DNA from: Pseudomonas sp. AL03
GTDB lineage: Bacteria; Pseudomonadota; Gammaproteobacteria; Pseudomonadales; Pseudomonadaceae
Direction: 5' to 3'
NCBI RefSeq assembly: GCF_029960815.1
Contig: NZ_JASBRE010000027.1
Location: forward strand, 1-64,000
Length of the DNA: 64,000 bases
Position numbers and translations under genes: made by a program. Of this stretch, positions 60,155-64,000 are shown one piece after another; position 1 is the stretch's first letter; every line of letters begins with the position of its first letter. Below the pieces are notes generated by a model, which was not told the DNA's origin, made no database searches, and saw nothing but the letters and a program-made list of their open reading frames with translations.

Positions 60155-61519
60155 ATGCGCAAGATTGACGTACATGAGGTTATCGACAACGCACGATTCA
60201 ACCGCTTCCACTGGAGGGTGCTGTTCTGGTGTGCCCTGATCATCATCTTCGACGGTTACGATTTGGTGATCTACGGCGTGGTGCTGCCGATGCTGATGAA
60301 AGAGTGGGGGCTCAGTCACCTGCAAGCGGGCGCACTGGGTAGTTATGCATTGTTCGGAATGATGTTCGGTGCGCTGTTTTTCGGCCCGCTGTCGGACAAG
60401 ATCGGCCGCAAAAAAGCCATCACGATCTGCGTGATGCTCTTCAGCGGGTTTACCGTGCTCAATGGTTTTGCCCGTAACCCCACCGAGTTTGGCCTCTGCC
60501 GGTTCATTGCCGGGCTCGGCATTGGCGGGGTGATGCCCAACGTCGTGGCGCTGATGAACGAGTACGCACCGAAGAAGATCCGCAGCACGCTGGTGGCGAT
60601 CATGTTCAGCGGCTATTCGGTGGGCGGGATGCTCTCGGCGGGGATCGGTATCGTGCTGATCCCAAGTTTTGGTTGGCAATCGGTGTTTTACGTGGCGGTA
60701 CTGCCGTTGCTGTTGTTGCCGTTGATCATGTACTTCCTGCCCGAGTCGGTGGGTTTCATGCTGCGTCAGGGGCGCAATAACGAGGCGCGCAACATTCTGG
60801 AACGGATTGATCCGGCTTACGTCGCACGCGCCAGCGATCAGTTGCACATGAGCGAAGTGAAGGGCATCGGCACCCCGGTGCTGCAACTGTTCCGCGAGGG
60901 TCGTGCGCTGCGCACGCTGATGTTGTGGTTGGCGTTTTTCTGCTGCTTGCTGATGGTCTACGCCTTGAGTTCCTGGTTGCCAAAACTGATGGCCAACGCC
61001 GGTTACAGCCTGGGCTCGAGTTTGTCGTTCCTGCTGGTGCTCAATTTCGGTGCCATTTTCGGCGCGGTCGGCGGCGGTGTGCTGGGGGACAAACTCAACC
61101 TGCCACGGGTGTTGGCGGTGTTCTTCGCCGGTGCCGCCGTATCGATCACCTTGCTGGGGTTCAACAGCCCAATGCCGCTGTTGTACCTGCTGATCGCCAT
61201 TGCTGGTGCCACCACCATCGGCTCGCAGATCCTGTTGTACGCCTGCGCCGCGCAGTTCTACTCCATGACCATTCGCTCCACTGGTTTAGGATGGGCGTCG
61301 GGCATCGGGCGCAATGGCGCCATCGTCGGACCGCTGCTGGGCGGTGCGTTACTCGGGATTAGCCTGCCACTGCAACTGAATTTCATGGCGTTTGCCTTGC
61401 CCGGTGCGGTGGCCGCGATTGCCATGACCGTGTTCGCCATCAGCAATCGGCGCAGTGCAAAACAAGAATTACCGGGCTTGCACGGATCGCCTGACGGGGC
61501 TGTCGGCGACATTTCATGA
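60155..61519 (+). CDS. benK: Aromatic acid:H+ symporter of the MFS, BenK type
   Basis: 454 residues with twelve membrane helices. The N-terminus (RFHWRVLFWCALIIIFDGYD) carries the conserved DGYD of the aromatic acid/H+ symporter (AAHS) family in helix 1, and the cytoplasmic loop has GPLSDKIGRKKA. It should take up benzoate or a related acid with protons. ATG 60155 follows AAGAGA; long upstream codons are not credible. The stop overlaps benE by ATGA, and a BenR-type operator lies upstream. Confidence 0.87.
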   Translation: MRKIDVHEVIDNARFNRFHWRVLFWCALIIIFDGYDLVIYGVVLPMLMKEWGLSHLQAGALGSYALFGMMFGALFFGPLSDKIGRKKAITICVMLFSGFTVLNGFARNPTEFGLCRFIAGLGIGGVMPNVVALMNEYAPKKIRSTLVAIMFSGYSVGGMLSAGIGIVLIPSFGWQSVFYVAVLPLLLLPLIMYFLPESVGFMLRQGRNNEARNILERIDPAYVARASDQLHMSEVKGIGTPVLQLFREGRALRTLMLWLAFFCCLLMVYALSSWLPKLMANAGYSLGSSLSFLLVLNFGAIFGAVGGGVLGDKLNLPRVLAVFFAGAAVSITLLGFNSPMPLLYLLIAIAGATTIGSQILLYACAAQFYSMTIRSTGLGWASGIGRNGAIVGPLLGGALLGISLPLQLNFMAFALPGAVAAIAMTVFAISNRRSAKQELPGLHGSPDGAVGDIS

Positions 61520-62736
61520 AAACGTTATTCCAGGACTTTTCCCTGTCTGCGGCAGTCGCCGGATTTATTGCCACGGTGATTTCCTACGCGGGCCCTTTGG
61601 TGATCATCTTTCAGGCCGCCGAGACCGCGCACCTTTCACGGGAGGTGTTGTCGTCCTGGGTCTGGGCGATTTCCATCGGCAGTGCCGTACTCGGCATCGG
61701 TCTGAGCCTGCGTTACCGCGTCCCGGTGATCATCGCGTGGTCGGCGCCGGGTTCAGCGTTGCTGGTGGCGCTGTTGCCGGGGATCTCCATGCCGGAGGCG
61801 GTGGGTGCTTATCTGGTCAGCAGCCTGATTATCTTTCTGATCGGGGTATCGGGGGCCTTTGACCGGATCATCAGCAAACTGCCCGCGGCCATTGCGGCGG
61901 CGATGCTGGCGGGAATTCTGTTCAGCTTCGGCACCGGGTTATTCGTCTCGTTGCAGGGCAAGCCGCTGCTGGTGCTGGCGATGTTCGCCACGTACCTGAT
62001 CTGCAAGCGGCTGATGCCGCGTTATGCGGTGCTGATGGTGTTGCTGGTGGGCTGCTCCATCGCCTTTCTCACCGGTGATTTGCACCGCGAAGCGCTGGTG
62101 ATCGGCTTGGCCACGCCGGTATGGATCACGCCCGCGTTCAGCCTGAGCGCGACCCTGAATATCGCCTTGCCGCTGGTGATGGTGGCGCTGACCGGCCAGT
62201 TTGTTCCCGGCATGGCGGTGCTGCGTGCCAGCGGATATCAAACGCCGGCCAGCCCGATCATCGCCAGCAGCGCATTGGGCACGGCGCTGTTGGCTCCGTT
62301 TGGTTGTCACGGGCTGAATCTGGCGGCAATCACCGCGGCGATTTGTACCGGGCGCGAAGCCCATGAAGATTCCGGCAAACGCTATGTGGCCGGGGTGGTG
62401 GGCGGGTTGTGTTACCTGGTGCTGGGGATCTTCGGCGCCACCCTGGTTTCACTGTTTTCGGCGTTCCCCAAAGAACTGATCGCGGCCCTGGCCGGGCTGG
62501 CGCTATTCGCCGCGATTGCCGGGGCGCTGACCGGCGCAATGGCCGTGCCGAGTGATCGCGAAGCCGCGTTGGTGACCTTTCTGACCACCGCGTCCGGCAT
62601 GTCGTTGTTGGGTTTGTCTGCCGCCTTTTGGGGGCTGATTTTCGGCATGGTCACCCACGTGTTGTTAAACGGCCGTCGTCCCGTTCCTCTTAGCGAATCC
62701 ACTGCGGCTGAAGCACTTCAACCTGTCGATCAATAA
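61516..62736 (+). CDS. benE: Benzoate/H+ symporter BenE
   Basis: 406 residues, about twelve hydrophobic helices, of the BenE family (NCS2-related fold). Features are SYAGPLVIIFQAAE, IIAWSAPGSALL and PFGCHGLNLAAITAAICTGREAHED, the family signature. It is a second importer for the same substrate class as BenK. ATGA overlap with benK indicates coupled translation. Confidence 0.93.
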   Translation: MKTLFQDFSLSAAVAGFIATVISYAGPLVIIFQAAETAHLSREVLSSWVWAISIGSAVLGIGLSLRYRVPVIIAWSAPGSALLVALLPGISMPEAVGAYLVSSLIIFLIGVSGAFDRIISKLPAAIAAAMLAGILFSFGTGLFVSLQGKPLLVLAMFATYLICKRLMPRYAVLMVLLVGCSIAFLTGDLHREALVIGLATPVWITPAFSLSATLNIALPLVMVALTGQFVPGMAVLRASGYQTPASPIIASSALGTALLAPFGCHGLNLAAITAAICTGREAHEDSGKRYVAGVVGGLCYLVLGIFGATLVSLFSAFPKELIAALAGLALFAAIAGALTGAMAVPSDREAALVTFLTTASGMSLLGLSAAFWGLIFGMVTHVLLNGRRPVPLSESTAAEALQPVDQ

Positions 62737-62753
62737 AAACAAGAGAAAAAACG

Positions 62754-64000
62754 ATGAAACAGATACTCCCAACAACCGGTTCAGTGTTGTCCCTTGCTGT
62801 CGTCTCGAGTTTATCCGCCGGTGCGATGGCGGCCGAGGGCGGCTTCATCGAAGACACCACGGCGACATTGCAAGCGCGCAATTACTACTTCAGCCGGGAC
62901 TTTTCCGACATCGTCGGCGCTAACAAACAGTCGAAGGCTGAGGAGTGGGCACAGGGCTTCATTCTCAACGTCAAATCCGGTTACACCCAAGGCCCCGTCG
63001 GTTTTGGTGTGGATGTCATTGGCCTGCTCGGCCTCAAACTCGACAGCAGCCCGGATCGGGTCAATACCGGTTTGCTGCCGGTGCAGGATGATGGACGTGC
63101 GGCGAATGATTACAGCCGACTGGAGGGCGCGTTGAAGGTGCGTTACTCCAAAACCGAACTGAAGGTGGGTGAGCTGCAACCCAATCTGCCGGTACTGGCC
63201 TTCAGCGATATCCGGCTGCTGCCGCCCAGCTATCAGGGCGCAAGTATCAGCTCGAACGAGATCAATGGCCTGACGGTGCAGGGCGGTCACTTGAGTTCGA
63301 CCAGTCTGCGCAACGAGGCCGGCGACGAAAAGATGCAAGCCATGCTCGGCCATGTACCGCAGCGTCAGGTCAGCAGTAATGGCTTCAACTTTGCCGGCGC
63401 GGATTACGCCTTCAACGATAAACGCAGCTCGGTCAGCGCCTGGTTCGGGCAACTGGAAGATATCTACAACCAGCGCTTTCTCGGTCTCAAGCACAGCCAG
63501 CCGTTGGGCAACTGGACCCTGGGCGCCAACCTTGGTTATTACGATTCGCGCGAAGACGGCAAAAAATTGCTCGGCAACATCGACAACCAGGCGTTCTTCT
63601 CGTTGCTGTCGGCCAAGCGCGGCGGCCACACGTTTTATCTCGGCTATCAGGGTATGTTCGGCGACAGCGCCTTCCCGCGAGTGTTTGCCAACATCTCACC
63701 GCTGGGCAACGAAGTGCCGACCTACGAGTTCGCCTACACCGACGAGCGCTCCTGGCAAGCGCGTTACGACTACGATTTCGCGGCCCTCGGCGTGCCGGGG
63801 CTGACCAGCACCGTGCGCTACATCACCGGCAACAATGTCGATACCGGCAAAGGGTTCGAGGGCAAGGATCGCGAGCGTGATCTCGATCTTGGCTATGTGC
63901 TGCAGAGCGGCAGCCTCAAGGGCCTCGGGATTCGCGTGCGCAACGTGATGGCGCGCTCCAACTACCGCAGTGATATCGACGAGAACCGTTTGATCCTCAG
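62754..64000 (+). CDS. benF: OprD family porin, BenF-like (3' end outside the window)
   Basis: At least 415 residues, cut by the window edge. A signal peptide (cleaved after AMA, about residue 25) is followed by GGFIEDTTATLQARNYYFSRD, the OprD N-terminus, and by alternating strands of an 18-strand barrel. Position after benK-benE suggests BenF, an aromatic acid channel of the outer membrane. AAGAGA precedes the ATG. Confidence 0.88.
   Translation, partial: MKQILPTTGSVLSLAVVSSLSAGAMAAEGGFIEDTTATLQARNYYFSRDFSDIVGANKQSKAEEWAQGFILNVKSGYTQGPVGFGVDVIGLLGLKLDSSPDRVNTGLLPVQDDGRAANDYSRLEGALKVRYSKTELKVGELQPNLPVLAFSDIRLLPPSYQGASISSNEINGLTVQGGHLSSTSLRNEAGDEKMQAMLGHVPQRQVSSNGFNFAGADYAFNDKRSSVSAWFGQLEDIYNQRFLGLKHSQPLGNWTLGANLGYYDSREDGKKLLGNIDNQAFFSLLSAKRGGHTFYLGYQGMFGDSAFPRVFANISPLGNEVPTYEFAYTDERSWQARYDYDFAALGVPGLTSTVRYITGNNVDTGKGFEGKDRERDLDLGYVLQSGSLKGLGIRVRNVMARSNYRSDIDENRLIL

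Overview
This window is the chromosome of a fluorescent Pseudomonas, most likely of the P. fluorescens group. The evidence is the GC-rich coding style, the repeated extragenic palindromes beginning GTAGGAGC, Pseudomonas-restricted families (DUF3094, DUF1780, DUF6482, PP0621, MorA) and long synteny from clpB to fklB with the P. aeruginosa block I recall as roughly PA4542-PA4572. The synteny and locus numbers are from memory, not from a search.

Layout. 1-1177: the end of ybdD, a palindromic repeat and the GTPase gene yjiA. 1178-4796: an AT-richer accessory insert carrying a 49-residue class II lanthipeptide precursor and a LanM synthetase. 4702-7790: two GntR regulators and a DctA-type carboxylate symporter. 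7800-13019: glyA and the c-di-GMP enzyme morA. 13300-25463: ettA, a Gre-like factor, two lipoproteins, DUF4105 and DUF3015 proteins, a Lon-like protease, yqhA, a DUF6482 gene and fklB. 25577-33715: a Fur-box gene, yjdM, ispB, rplU-rpmA-obgE, proB-creA, rpsT and murJ. 33845-39710: ribF-ileS-lspA-fkpB and ispH. 39679-50315: the type IV pilus minor pilin genes (fimT divergent from fimU-pilV-pilW-pilX-pilY1-pilE), thiO, pilR-pilS and a small PP0621 protein. 50438-56063: bamD, rluD-pgeF and heat-shock clpB. 56197-56768: tRNA Asn-Pro-Lys and a second tRNA-Pro. 56918-59902: an EF-hand protein with a bufferin-like Cys motif, ndh, DUF3094, a MOSC remnant and DUF1780. 60027-64000: benK-benE-benF transport genes behind a XylS/BenR-type operator; the last gene runs off the window.

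Most genes are core housekeeping (translation, isoprenoid and lipoprotein maturation, outer membrane assembly, pilus biogenesis). The accessory item of greatest interest is the compact lanA-lanM pair, whose precursor is too short for routine gene calling. It has no transporter or leader protease nearby, a possible RNA switch hiding the lanM ribosome binding site, and a C-terminal tail that appears to read into the neighbouring regulator gene. Secondary points are an orphan EGKCGEGKCG protein fused to EF-hands, a two-box BenR-type operator in front of transport genes lacking benABCD, paired GGTCTTACC operators upstream of dctA, and an internally deleted MOSC gene.
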